A DNA stretch of 64,000 bases, from contig JAGGNK010007559.1 of assembly GCA_017590115.1 (NCBI GenBank), positions 756,076 to 820,075 on the forward strand, written 5' to 3'. This DNA is from Montifringilla adamsi (Eukaryota; Chordata; Aves; Passeriformes; Passeridae). The notes under the pieces are model-generated. The model was given only the letters and a program-made list of their open reading frames with translations, was not told the origin of the DNA and ran no database searches. The translations under genes and the position numbers were made by a program. The number at the start of each line of letters is the position of its first letter. The first letter of the stretch is position 1. This document shows positions 1 to 12,700 of this stretch, one piece after another.

Positions 1-395
1 TGGAGTGGTTCAGTTCTGCCAGGCCACTCCTCGCTGTTTGGTTATTGGTGCTGTTTGGGGATCTCACAGTCAGGAATGTGCAGTCCTTTCTTCTGTAGCA
101 GAATGAATCTAAATGCACTGATTGTATTTCAAATAATCCATAACCCAAGTCCGAGTAAGCTGAGCTGGGTGAAATGAGCAGATTATCCCCTTTGATGTGT
201 GAATTCTGGCCACTGGCTGCAGAATTCCTGAAGAGCTGAGGGTCACAGGGTAATTCAGGGCACAGCTGGGAGGAAGGAGTGGGAGTCACCTGTGTCTGTT
301 CTGGGAGAGGACATGTGTCCTCTCTGAGGAGAGACCTGTGGCCATGGGCCTCTGTGTGCCTTTGCTCTGCCAGCAGCATTTCCTCTTTGCTGCAG
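1..395 (+). other. RNF213: Partial RNF213 intron at window edge
   Basis: The window opens inside an intron of RNF213. The 3' splice site of this intron is the TGCAG ending at 395, preceded by a short pyrimidine-rich stretch. I see no exon, repeat family or other element here. Earlier exons, which encode the N terminus and the AAA+ motor, lie outside the window. Confidence 0.8.
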
Positions 396-3300
396 GTACA
401 CTGTTGTCAATGAGATCAACAAGGTGGACCTGGGGGAGGTCTCTGTCTTTGTTTACTTTATCATGAAGCTTTCCCGGCTGGAAGGAGGAACATCCTACGT
501 GGGATTCCATGGAGGTGGGTGTGCCCATCTGTCCCTTTAGGCAGTCATTTCTCTTGCTCACTGTTCCTCTAAATGCTGAGAAGCTGGACTCAGGGTGTCC
601 TGTGGGTTGTCAGAGCTGCTTCCCTGTCCCACAGGGCTGCCCAGGGGATCAGTACCTGGCAGTCCTTGCCTTGCCTGCTGACAGACAGGTCCCCTCTGCA
701 GTCAGCTGGAGAGCAGCACACAGCCACGAGGGTAACTCCGTGGGTGTGTTGTCCTCCGAGGCTCTGGAGCAGGTGCTGACGTGTTCAGCAAGGTTCCTCT
801 GGGTCTGGGGGCTTCTGAGAGCCCCAGAACCTTGGACCTGTCAGGCAGCAGCAGCAGGTTCTGAGGGCATTGTGCTTTCCCCTCCTACAGCAAGAGGTGA
901 GAGTTAGTGACCTCTGAAAGTAACCCCAGGGGCTGGCAGGTAATTCTGGGGGAACTCCTCTGGAAGAGCAAGCTGCAGGCTGGGAGTGATTCCTTGTTCT
1001 GTGCCTGTAGGGCTGTGGCAGTCGGTGCACATCGACGACCTCCGCAGATCCAAGCACATGATCTCTGACTTGACAGCCCTGCAGAACCTCACCATCAGCC
1101 AGGTGTTCTCTCAGGATCCAGGTGCAACCAGAGGTGAGCAGTGTGCTGGGGAAATGGGGGGCTGTGGTCCCAGACTTGGTACTACAGGAACTGATGCCTG
1201 GCACAACTTACCTGATGACTTTCCCTGCTCAGCACCTGGTTTTGGTAGGGTCAGCACATGGCTCCCAACTTGTATTTAATTCATTACTACAAATTTAGGT
1301 CATCAAGCAAGTTAATTTGGTATTTTTCCCTTTTCTTTTTGACAAAAATGTGGCATTTGCACTGCTCAGCAGCCTGAGTGCTCTGTCCCAGCACAGGAGG
1401 CAGCAGATGCTGCATGGCAGAGACTGACAAGGATCTTTCTTTCCCCTCAGCTTTTTCTTACTCTCTTTCCTTGCACCACACTGCCTGACAGGAGTCAGGG
1501 AGAGCTTAAGGCATTAGCTCACATTTCTTCCAGCTCTTGCTGCATGAAGCCTGACAGCCCAAGCAGCTGTGGCTGTGTTTGTGAGGTGAATCTCAGCTAC
1601 TCATGCAGGTGCTAATGGATCTCTGACAGATGTTCTGCTGCTCTGGGATGCAGTTGCTAAAATAAACTGATCTGACTGATGCAGGAGTGCACTGCTGCTT
1701 TCTAATAAAAATTCTACACCTTAGCTGCAGCTCTGCCTGCCAGTGGAGAAGCAGAGCAGGAGGAGATGGAGGTTGGAACACCAGTGCCAGGAGCAGAGCA
1801 CCAGGAGGTCAGTTCAGAATACATTTGTTTGCCTCTCAGCTGTCACGTGGCTCTCTGCTCTGCCATCCGTGGATGCATCCCACCTTTTGTGTCCCCCTTC
1901 ACCTGAAACCAATCAGCAATATTTGCATCATGAATGTCACTGATCAGATACAAGCTCCTCCTCCCCACTGCCCAGTCAAAATCAACATCACTAAAGAAAT
2001 CAACCATTCTAAGGACTCTAATTCCTTAGTCATTTAATTCTTCTGATTTTTAAAAATCAGCTCTAAGAGTTTCTGTTGCCTTTCTCCCCCTGGAGGTGGG
2101 AGCTGTGGTCCTCAGCCTCACTCCAGCTGTGTGCTCTGAGGTAGAGCTGGAGCTGGGCTGGCTGAGGACTTGGCTGTGCTGCAGCCACATTCACACTGTC
2201 CCATGTGCCCCTGGCAGCCTCAGCTGTACATGCCCAGCACCAGGGACCTGGAGCATTTCCTAGGAAGGGCACATTTTCCCGGGTCACATTGATTATTTCC
2301 ATTTCTTTCTTCAAACTGCTGAATCTTTCCCCTGCAGGAATCTCAACTCAGCACAAATGCTGTGTCACAGGCCAGTTTGAAAGGGCCACAGAAGCTGCAT
2401 CATGTTCTTGACAGCAAAAGAGCTGAGATTTGCAGCCTGAGTTGAGGGGAGCTGGAAACAGGGATGCCAGGCAGCAGGCCCTTTGAGGGAGCACTGTAAA
2501 GCTTTTAAGGGAGTGTGCTGGGGACAGGAGGGTCACTCCAGGAGAATGACCTCGTTTCCCTGGGCAGGGGGAGATCCTGGACACCACGGTGCTGCTGAGG
2601 ACCTGCGTGCAGAGTGCTGTGGGCATGCTGCGGGACCAGAACGAGGACCTGAGCCGGAGCAGGAGGAGAATTGAGATTCTGCTTGGCCTCTTCTCCAAAG
2701 AGGATGAGCTGAAAGGTGTGTGCTGTAGGGAGTCCCTGGGCATCTGGGGACCACCAAAACTGTCAGCTCACTGGGGATGCAGAGGTCCTTGCTGTGGTGC
2801 AGGCAAGGGGGCTCTCCCAAGAATGTGTGTCCGTGCTGCAGTGGGTGGGTGGATGTAAGGCTTTTGTGCTGTTTAAGTAGTGGCTTTTTCTCTGGCTGTG
2901 CTGGCTGTTTTTTTCCCCACTTGGCCAATTATTGAAACAACTGTCAAATGCTGTGCTTGGTGGGATATTTGGGTCCAAGCTAATAGAAGAGAAAACACGA
3001 TTTCCTTGCTGTTTTGTAGCCTCCTTCCTGAAGATAACCAAGACTCGTCTCTCCAGCCTGTTGAAGAAGCAAGAAGAAAATTCCCTTCACCCAAAAAACT
3101 GGGTGCTTCGGGAGGCTTCCAACCTCAGTGCTCTGCAGGAGGCAGGTACCTTCAGGTGAGAACAGCAGCACTGCCTTGTCACCTGCAGCCTCCCAGGAAG
3201 GGTCTGCAAGTGGCACCTGTGCAGCAGAGACAGCAGTTTTGTGTAACTTGTGTGAACATTTGCAGTGTCAGTCTCCAGGCTGTGCTGGAAACTCTCTGAA

Positions 3301-6300
3301 GGCAATTTTAGCCTCTCCTGGGGAAGAGTGAGTTAGAGCTGAAGGGGCTGTACTGGGACAGGGATGCACAAGTGCTTGAGTGGAACAGTGGGATTACAGG
3401 TGAGCCAGGAGTGAGAGGAGTGCAGGGTGTTTTGTTGGTGTGGTATTCTTTCCCATAAAGGCAGCATTAGGATTCTGTCACATGCAAATGTCAGCAGTTA
3501 TTCAGGGCAGGCACCTCCTGTTTTGCTGACATTCCCTCTGGGTTTCTCCATCTCTGTCTCCCCAAAGGCACACCCTGTGGAAGCGAGTGCAGAAGGTGGT
3601 CACTCCCTTCCTGGCTCTCCTGATCGCTGTCATAGACAGGAATGGCAATCTGGAGCTGCTGGCCAGGCCAGGAGCAAAGTGGGTGACAAAGCTGTGGATG
3701 TTCATCTTCAGTGACTCCAAATTCCTGAGTGTCCCTCCTGGTGTGGGGAAGAACAGGTGAGCCTGGGGGAGCAGCAGGAGGGCTGGGCTGGACTGGCAGC
3801 ACTGGGAGCAGCCCAGCACTGGCTCTAACTCCCCCAGGCAGAGGGGTGTTGTTTGGCTGCTCCAGGAGGGCAGCAGGCACTGCTCACAGTTCAGCCTGTT
3901 CTCTTCAGAGTCCTGCAGTTCCCTCCCCTTCTCTCTCCCCTCCCTCCTAGGGCTCAGTTGCTTTCTGCAGCCTCTGCCTCTGTTGTCTGCACTGTGCTTC
4001 CCAGACAAAAGCCCTGTGCATTAATGAGCTTTTAACCCCCCAGCCCTCAGCCAGAGATAATCGTGGTGCAGAACAACATGACAGTGTCTGCTGATGCTGG
4101 GAATGAGATGCCCTTCAGCTGGAGGATAAAGGAGTACCTGGAAGAGATGTGGTTGGAGGCTCAGTACATCCAAAACACTGAAGGTGAGAGTGTGGCTTCA
4201 GCATCTCCATCCACTGCCCTTTGAGCTCTGGTTTGTCACTGCTGTGCTCCTCCTGTCACTGGAGTCACCTTCACTGCCTCTGTGCTCCTGTGAGCCAGCA
4301 GAGTTCTGTGCAGACAGCTTTTCTTTGTGCTTCTCACCATTCATCTTCCTCACCTGTTCTGTGCCCTTGCATTCCAAGTACTGTGGAGCAGCCAAGAGTT
4401 AATGACAAGGTGAGATTGCAGAAATACAACACGGTGCTGGGCTGACAAGGCCTGGCCTGAGTCCCTCCTCAGTGCCCTGGATGAGGGGAGTGCTGGATGT
4501 ATCAGTGATTAATGAGGTGTCAGTGTCTCTAGGATAGATGCTGTGTCAAAGCCAGCTTCCTCCCAACATCCAGCTTTTCTCTGCATCTTCATTTTCCAGG
4601 CCATGCTGAGAAGTTTGTGGAATACTTCCAGAAAACTGCCCTGGGAAAATTCATCTCTGCTCTGAGTGAGGGAGAAAGGCAGATGCTCTTCGAGTGCTAC
4701 ATCACAGACTTTATTGTCTTGACCATCGGTGTGTCCTCCCAGGAGGAGCTGCAGGTCAGGGGCTGGAAATTCTTTGGATTCTTTGGGGAGAATAGTGTGA
4801 TGCCTGTGAATGTGTTGTCCTGAATCAGTCCTGCCTTGGGGAAAACCCCCTCTGGGACAGCCCAGCAGCAGGAGAACCCCAGAGCAGACCACTGGCCACT
4901 GGGGTTACTCAGAAAGGCAGCACCTGCATAAATTGACACATTTAAGGCTGTCTTTGTAGGAAAGTGATTCTCATCTTTCAGAGAATTTTGCCAGGATTTC
5001 CAGTACTAAATGAATTATAAAAGTACTTTCTCACCTTTGGTTTTCTGTGTCCCACCCCTGCAGTGTCTGCGTGTGGCATTCATGTCCTGTGTTGAGGAGT
5101 GGATGGCAGAGTCCCCCTGGAGGAAGGAGCTGGTGCCCTCCCTGCCCTGGGCCCACCTGGCACACAACCAGTGCAAGAGCCACCTGCAGAACTTCTCCAG
5201 GATCCTGGCTGTGTACCCCTGTGTGACTGGCTACCTCCTGAACCAGCAAGGATGCAGAATTCCATGCTCTGAGATGGTAGAGTCACTGCCTCAGCCCTGG
5301 CAGGGAGCTCTGTCTGCACTGTCTTCAGTCTCCTTTGGATTTCAGTGACAGCAGAGGGGAGCACAGGCTGGGGTTCCAGAGAATTGGGAATGATCTGCTG
5401 TGTTCTTATTGCTACAAGCAGGTTTTTAAATAGCTTGCCCTGCTTTTGCATTAGTTAATAGGACATGCTAACGAGCCAAGCCACAAACATGAGAACTGCA
5501 GAGCTTAAAGTAATCAAGTAGGACATTATTCAGTGGAGCACATGCTGTAGCAAACCAGACTGAGAGCCCAAGGTCCATGAGGGATTCTGAAATGCAGCTG
5601 TTGTTACCCCTGGCTCTCTGCAGGTTCTGGACGTGCTGGCTGCCATGGTGTGTGCTGAGGAGCTGGAGAAGCTGGTGCAGACAGCCTCCCCTGAGCTCTG
5701 GCTGCAGAGAGTGAAGAACCTCCACATGCCCATTGAATTCCTGTGCAAAGAGGAGGGTGCCCAGCGCAGGGGCAGCCGCTGCCATCAGCTGCTGAGGGAG
5801 CTCAGGTAGGCACCCAGCTCTGCTCACAGCCCTGCCCTTTGCCTGGTGGTGCTCTGGGACATTGGAGCAGCCTGAAGCTGTTCTGGTGCTGCTTTTCTCA
5901 GGCTTTGCAAACCTTTCCAGGTTCTTGCTGGGCTCAATTACATACCAAGCAGCAAGAACCACATTTTTTTCCCCTCATCTCCTGCAGATTCTCTCTCTAA
6001 ATTTGGCAGTATCATCTGGTGCATTCCATCTGGGTTCAGGGGTTATTTAAAACTCTCTTCAGGTTCCTGTTAACCAGCAGTGTCTCCCCACTTCATCCTC
6101 TGTGCATAAGGACTCAAGAGATGGAGAATTTCACTGCATCTTGTGTTTTGGAAAAAAGCCCAGAGCGCTACCCCAGTTTCTCACAGACCTCGTTTATTTG
6201 AAGTGAAGAAAGTGCAGCTAATTATAATTGGTATTTTTAAAAAATTTTGAGCTAGAAATTAGAGGTGTGAGAAGGTGTGTGCTGCAGTGGTGCCTCCAGG

Positions 6301-6794
6301 CCAGGCCCTGGAGCCCCCTGGGTGAAGTGCTGGAATGTTCTGTCCTTGACAAAAACCCCTCTGGAAAGCCAAAGGGCAAAGCAAGTGAGAAGTGCAGGAG
6401 CAGCAGTGAGCCCCTGGCTACCCTGGTTGCCATTGCTGCTGTGGTGCCAGTCTGCTGTTCCCCCCAGGGTCTGCTGGAGCCGTGTGTTTGCCATGGCACT
6501 CTTTGTGGAACACGTCCTGTTGGGCATCCACGCCGTCATGCCGGAATTTGAGGGTTTGGTGAGAAAATACACTTTGCTTCTTGCCAAGGTGAGCAAAGCT
6601 GCCATTTCACCTCTTCCCTCTTCTGCTGATCGTGGGAATTCTGGTCTCAGGTGTTGCAGCTGAGTAACTGGGCTCTGTCCTTTCCCTCTGCAGTGTTTCC
6701 AGCACGATTCAGACATGAAGTCTCATCCTACCTTTGTTGCAGTGCTGACAGTGCTGTGCCAGTGCAAGAACGAGGTCAGCAGCAGGCTCTACAG
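396..6794 (+). other. RNF213: RNF213 exons before the RING (12 exons)
   Basis: Coding exons: 396-514, 1011-1133, 1731-1807, 2568-2715, 3020-3155, 3568-3756, 4044-4183, 4600-4754, 5064-5276, 5624-5805, 6468-6588, 6694-6794. They encode the part of the E3 module that precedes the RING. The text matches family landmarks: SYVGFHG at the start, IDRNGNLELL in 3568-3756, FSRIL in 5064-5276 and VFAMALFVEHVLL in 6468-6588. Exon 1731-1807 is the least certain. It is 77 nt, rich in Glu (AEQEEMEVG), and I do not recognise it from mammals, but it is the only piece found that restores phase between exons 1011-1133 (ends phase 1) and 2568-2715 (starts phase 0). Confidence 0.88.
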
Positions 6795-9700
6795 GTACTG
6801 ACACTGGGTCAGGCTGCAGGGGCCAGCAGGGATATTGCCTGTGTTGCCAGCACACTGTGGTGTGGCACTGCTGGGTGCAGTGGAAGCCAAGGGAAGAGCA
6901 ATGTTTGGTTCTGCACCCTGAGCTGAGCACTGAGCCAGCTCTTGGTCTAGCTGCAGCTGAACATCTTGTTCAAGGCTTTTGGGGAGGCAGCACGGAAGCA
7001 GCTGTGCTCATTGCTGTTTCTGGATTCCAGGCATGGTCTGGAGCCGTGTCCCATCTGCCTGGGAGAGCCAAAGGACCCCATCTGCCTGCCCTGCAACCAC
7101 GTGTTCTGCCACAAGTGCATCAGCCTGTGGCTGGTGCCAGCACAGATGTACTGTCCCTACTGCAGGGTTGCTGTGCAGGATGTGGAGTTAACTGTCTCTG
7201 AGGAGCTCAGGTACTCCAGCCACCCTCTCCAAGGTGGGAGCATTCAGTGGGGAGGCTTTGTGAGGAAATTCTCAACTCTGAAGTGGTCAGCACGAGCAGA
7301 GTGGAGGGTGAACTCTGCTTCATGCCTCTGGAACTTAACAGGTCATGTCTGTTCTGTTGTTTGCAAAAAGGGGAAAGCTGCCTTGGCCTCTGTAAAAGCA
7401 TGCAAATCATAGAATGGTTTGGGTTGGAAGGGACTTTAAGGATCATCTTGTTGGGAAGGTGGAAAAGTATCTCTCCCTTTGGTGACTTTTGCCTGTGTGT
7501 GCTCAGTTCCTCTGTGGTTTAAGAGGTTCTGTGTTTGCTTTTGCCCCTCCCAGAGCTGCCATAGCAAAGAACTCCCTGTTCCGCCAGAGGTGCAATAATT
7601 TCTTCATTGACATGGTCACCACCATGTGCTTCAAGGACAACGAGCCCCCTGAGCCAGAGGTGATCCAGAGGCTCTTGAACCTGCTGTTTGTTCACAGAAG
7701 CCTCGTGAAAGACCCAAGTGAGCTCCTTTCACCCTGACACTCAGTCTTACAGAGCTGGATCTGTCACCACCTTCTCTCACCTGCCCAACCTGTCCTTCCC
7801 TTGTCCCCACAGATCACCCTGCTGTCTACACAAAATTCCTGTCCCCATTTAATGATGAGGTGGATGAAACTCCCATCATCCGCTCTGTGATGCTGAAGCT
7901 GCTCCTGAAGTACAGGTGAGCACATTCAACTGAGGGAGGTTAGGCCAGACCAGGTTCAGCTGTGCTCCTCATCAAACCATTGTTCTCCTCGCCTCCCTGA
8001 GTTTCATTAAATCTCACATTCACCACAAAATCTCACGATCTTTGCATTAGTCATGCAGCTTGGCTGGCTTGCATGGAGCTTGTGGTGCAGTGTGAGCAGC
8101 CTGTGCAAGGTTTACCTGGCTGTCCCTCACTAACCCTGTGCTGAGGATGGATGCCTGGGTTCTGCAAGGTGGCTGAGTAGTTGCTCTGACCTAGGTCAGC
8201 AAAGCAAAACTCCTCATTCACAGAGATTTAATCAGGATTTAAACTGATCTTGTGTCTGCTCCACAGACCTCCCCATTCCCACAGCCCTCCCAGCCTCCCT
8301 TTGCAGGGATGGCTCAAAAGCCCCTTCTCAGGTGTGACCACCTCCTGAACCAGATGCCTTTTGCCCTGGGAGTGCTCACTGAGCACTGCTGATGATCAAA
8401 GCCTGGCTCATTGCCAAATGTCACCTGCAGAAAAGGGCACAAGGGCTTCTCCATCTTGCAGCTGGATCCAGAGTGACCCCACCTGTCCCACAGCCAGCTC
8501 TGGGAGCTGTGCTGTGATTTAGAGCAGGGGCAGTCCTGTCAGCAGGGCAGCTGTGTCAGGGGTCTCTCTCTCTCCTGTAGCTTCAATGAAGTCAAAGATG
8601 ATGTGCAGCGTTACCTGTCGCAGGTGGAGCACAACGAGCTCCTAGAGAAAAATGACAAAAAAGAGCTCTACTTGCTTTTTGTCAACTGCTTGGAGGTAAG
8701 AGCTGGGCCATGAAACTGTTGCAGTTTCATGAGTAAAACAAGTTAAGAACAGAAATTCTTCTGCAGTTCTAGGTGTGTTTCTTGTGTATATAACTATTTT
8801 TCCAGCTAGAAAGCCCAGAAGGAGTCAGAACTTGCTCTCAGGAATGAGCCTTGCTTTTCAAGGAAAGGCTTGTGTGTCTTTGCAGCATTACATAAATTCT
8901 TTCCCTTGGACAAGTGTCTGAGTGTTAAACCTCAGACTCCAGCACAGGAGTGCAGCAAGCAGGGCCTTTCTCATGGCAGCAGCCAACTGCTGAACTGCCT
9001 TCTTGTCTCCACAACCCTTAAATTACTGTGCAGAACTTAAACTATTATGCCTTTTGTATTGTTCCCTTTCCTCCCCTTGCATAACTTTCAGGGGTTTGGA
9101 CAACTAGAACCAAATATGACAGCAGGAAAGAGGTTTTATCACTACAGTTTTTTTTAAAGTGACTTTGTAGTTAAAATCATTTGTGTTTTTGCTAAGGGAC
9201 AGACAGGTAGAACTTGGGATCTTGGAACTTGGAATGTGTGTTATTCACAGACTGCTCATGGCTCTTGCTCAGCTCCAGGCTTGGGGAGTGTGGGACAGAT
9301 GGGGCACATCCTAAAAATGGTGTTTGGTGACATGGCAGAGGTTTGGGATGAGGGGGCAGTGGCAGTGGGATGGAGGGTGCAGGGATGGTTTGGAGGCTCA
9401 GGGATGGTTTGCTGTGCTCGTGGCAGGATGGGCTGGAGGCTCAAGGATGGTTTGGAGGCTCAGGGATGGTTTGCTGTGCTCGTGGCAGGATGGGCTGGAG
9501 GCTCAGGGATGGTTTGGAGGCTCAGGGATGGTTTGCTGTGCTCGTGGCAGGGTGGGTGCCCTGGGGACACAGGGGTGGCTGGGTGAGGTGGCTCTGTCAC
9601 TCACCAGTGTTCTGGCCTCTCTCTAGGATTCCATGTGTGAGAAGTCAGAGGACAGCCTGGGATATGGGCATGGAAGCAGTGTGCCTGAGGACAGAGCCTT

Positions 9701-12700
9701 TCCAGAGAACTACCTGGCAGCCAGCAGCAGAGGGGCTCCCCAGGAAGCCTCAGTGGAATACCTACAGGCTGTGGCCGAGGTGCGCCTGTGCCTGAGCAGG
9801 GCTGCAGAGCTCATCTTCCACCTGCAGCAGCACACACGTGAGTCTGATTGCTCTGCTGGAAATGCTGGGTGCAGGGCAGGTGGGCTGGACACTGTCAGTG
9901 CCCTGTGCTCTGCTAGGACCTGTTTTGGTACATGGCCAAGAAGAAGAGCAGCAATTCCCTTTTTCCTTGGGGGTGTCAGTCAGTGTCTGTCCCCTGTACC
10001 AGGTGTTGGAAGTTCTTGGTAACTGCTAGCAAGGCTGTGCTGGTGACCCCAGTGCAGTTACACCTGTGGAAGGAGATTTATTTTATCCTCCTGATGCTAA
10101 CAGTGAGATTTATTTAGAGCCCACTAAATTGAACTTTAAAGCATAAATGCTGCTTCAGACCCAGGACTGCTGTAAGGGTTATTGTTTTATATGAATGAGA
10201 GCTCTGCACAGCTAGAAGGGATTAAGAGTTTATATTGATGAGTTTATATCTTCCCTGTCAAAGAAATGAATCATTGTCTGAAATCTGGCTGAGAAAATGC
10301 TCCAGACAACACCTGAGGAGGGGAGGGCTCTGAAGTTCTTCTGTGTAATAACACAGTACTAATAAATGGACTTGGTGCTACAGCTGGGGCAGACAGAAAA
10401 GTTTTACAAGGTGGGATGTGCTTTTCCCTTTTTGTTTTAACCTCTTTTTTTCCCCTCCAGAGCCAGAGCAGATGAAGGACGAGCAGCGTTACCTGAAGAG
10501 TGTGGAGAAGTTCTGCAGGCTCGCCAGGAACGACTGGCACTGTGTGTACCTGCTCAGGAGGATTGCCAGCCAGCACGGGATGGAATTTGCTCAGAAGCTG
10601 GTCACAGAGCCACGCTTCAGCTGGGTGTTCCCAGCAGAAATTCTGCAACAGGTAGACAAGAGGCATCTCCTGGTGATGGTTCTGGTCTCCTCTTTGCCTT
10701 CACTTTTTGCTGCTTTGGGTGTTCCTAGAGTTGTGTGCTCCTGGGGTCAGGCCAGAGTGGCAGTGGCTGGGAGCTGGTTTGTCCTGGCTCTCGGGTGAAT
10801 GGAGACTCTCCTGGCAGCACCGTGTCTGCTGCTGCTGCTCTGGGGACCCTGAAATGCCCCAGTGCTCGGGAGGAAGAGGAGATTCTGCCTCCCCCAGCTG
10901 GGTGGTTGTCCCCAGAGCTGTGCATGGCTGTTCCCTTGGCAGGTCCAGCACAGCCAGTCCAACCACATCGACCGGTACCTGGTGTGTGGGGAGCGGTACC
11001 GGGCCCTGCGCGACGCCGTGGGAAGAGCCATGATGGAGGGCACGGCCCAGGGGCTGCTCGAGGCCCAGGAGGTACAGCCCTGTCCTCGCTCAGACCCCTG
11101 CTGGGCCCTGTCCTCCCCCCAGACCCCTGCGGGGGTTTGCATGGCCCCAGCTCTGCTGTGTCCCTGTGGGCAGTGTCTGTTCCCAGCACCTGGGGGCCTC
11201 TGCAGGGAGCTCACTGGGGCTTGTGCTCAAGCACGTTTGCTTTACTTTCCACCTGCACATCCCATCACTGCAGCTGGGGCAGCTCTGGCCTGTCCCCTGC
11301 CACATCCTTAGTTCTTCCCCAGGCCTCCAGCAGCCCCCCAGCTCTGGAATCTGCCCACCTGCTCCTGGCCATCTTCCGAGAGGTCACTGCCCTGTACGGG
11401 GATCCAAGCCTTCATCCCAAGCAGCAGGTAGGACACTCCCCTCCGGCAGCTTGTGGCAAACCTGCTTTGTGGGTAAGGGTGAAGGGCATCTAAATCAGTT
11501 GTGGAGGAGCTTTTGCTCCTGTGCCCCAGCCAGGGTGATGGCCTGAGTGAGCAGGCTGGGGAGGTTTTGGGAGGAGAGTAACCCAGCATGGGAAGCAGCT
11601 GCCAGTGCTCTTCATTTGGGTGGGGGCAGTATCCTGATGTCTTTAGCTCTTTCCAATCTGTGCTTTCAGCAAACAGAGGTGATGACTGAGTTCATCCAGA
11701 GCTGCCAAGTGCTGAATTCCCCCGAGCTGCAGCACTTTGCAGTTGCCCTAGTGAAGAACACCCTGCCCGGGCTGGCCGTGGAGCCACGGGGCTGCAGCCA
11801 GCAGGGAGCCCTGGTGGAAATGGCTGTGCACGTGGCTGCTGTGCTGCTCTGTGGGCACAGCCCTGTCCTGCAGCCCCTCAGGAACCTGGCCTTCCAGCCA
11901 CACAGCATGCAGGTGAGGGCACGGAGCTCAGGTGCACTTCAGCTCATCCCTGGTTCTTGCCTGTGGCTGCTGGATCCTCTTTCTCAACAGCAATGCTCCA
12001 ACTCACTGGTTGAGCTGTGAAACACTGGGGGGGATTATTTTAACACCAAGCTCTGGCCTGGTAGCTTTTCAAGGCATCTCTCCATCCTGAGCAGTATGAA
12101 GCAAATACCTTTGCTGATATTTGGGTGAGTGAGGCTGAGGGCAGCTGGCAGCTCCCACTGTGCTGACCTGCCTGCTCAGAGAGCTCTGGCTTCTCAGGCA
12201 GGGGGAGGGAGCTGCTGCTCTGCTGCTGCTGCCTGCCCAAGGTGTAAGGGAACATGCTGGTATGCACCAGGGTGCACTGCAGGATGTCTGGAGAGTGCAC
12301 ATGCAAGTCTTAACAATACTGACAGCTCTAAGAGTGGATTTTCAAAGGTGAATTTGAGAATCTGCATCACCTGCCTGACCTCTGCTCTCAGATGTTTCTT
12401 GTTCCCCAGTGTGAACAGAGATCCAGTGAGTGCCTGCTGCAGGACAGAGCTGATTCACAGATCCTTTTGTGACTGTTTACCCCTTTCCCTCCTCAGCACT
12501 CCTTTCTGCCCACGATGCCTGAGGACATGATGGCTCAGGCGAGGACCTGGCAAGAAATGCGTGGTCTGCGCTGGTATGGTGAGTGCTGCTGGCTGGCTGG
12601 GGAAGGAATTCCTTGGGTTTGGAGAATGAAACTGTTACAAATGTGAGGAAACACACTCCTCAGCATGAGTTATCTGTGTTAAATCCAGATTTGTAGACAG

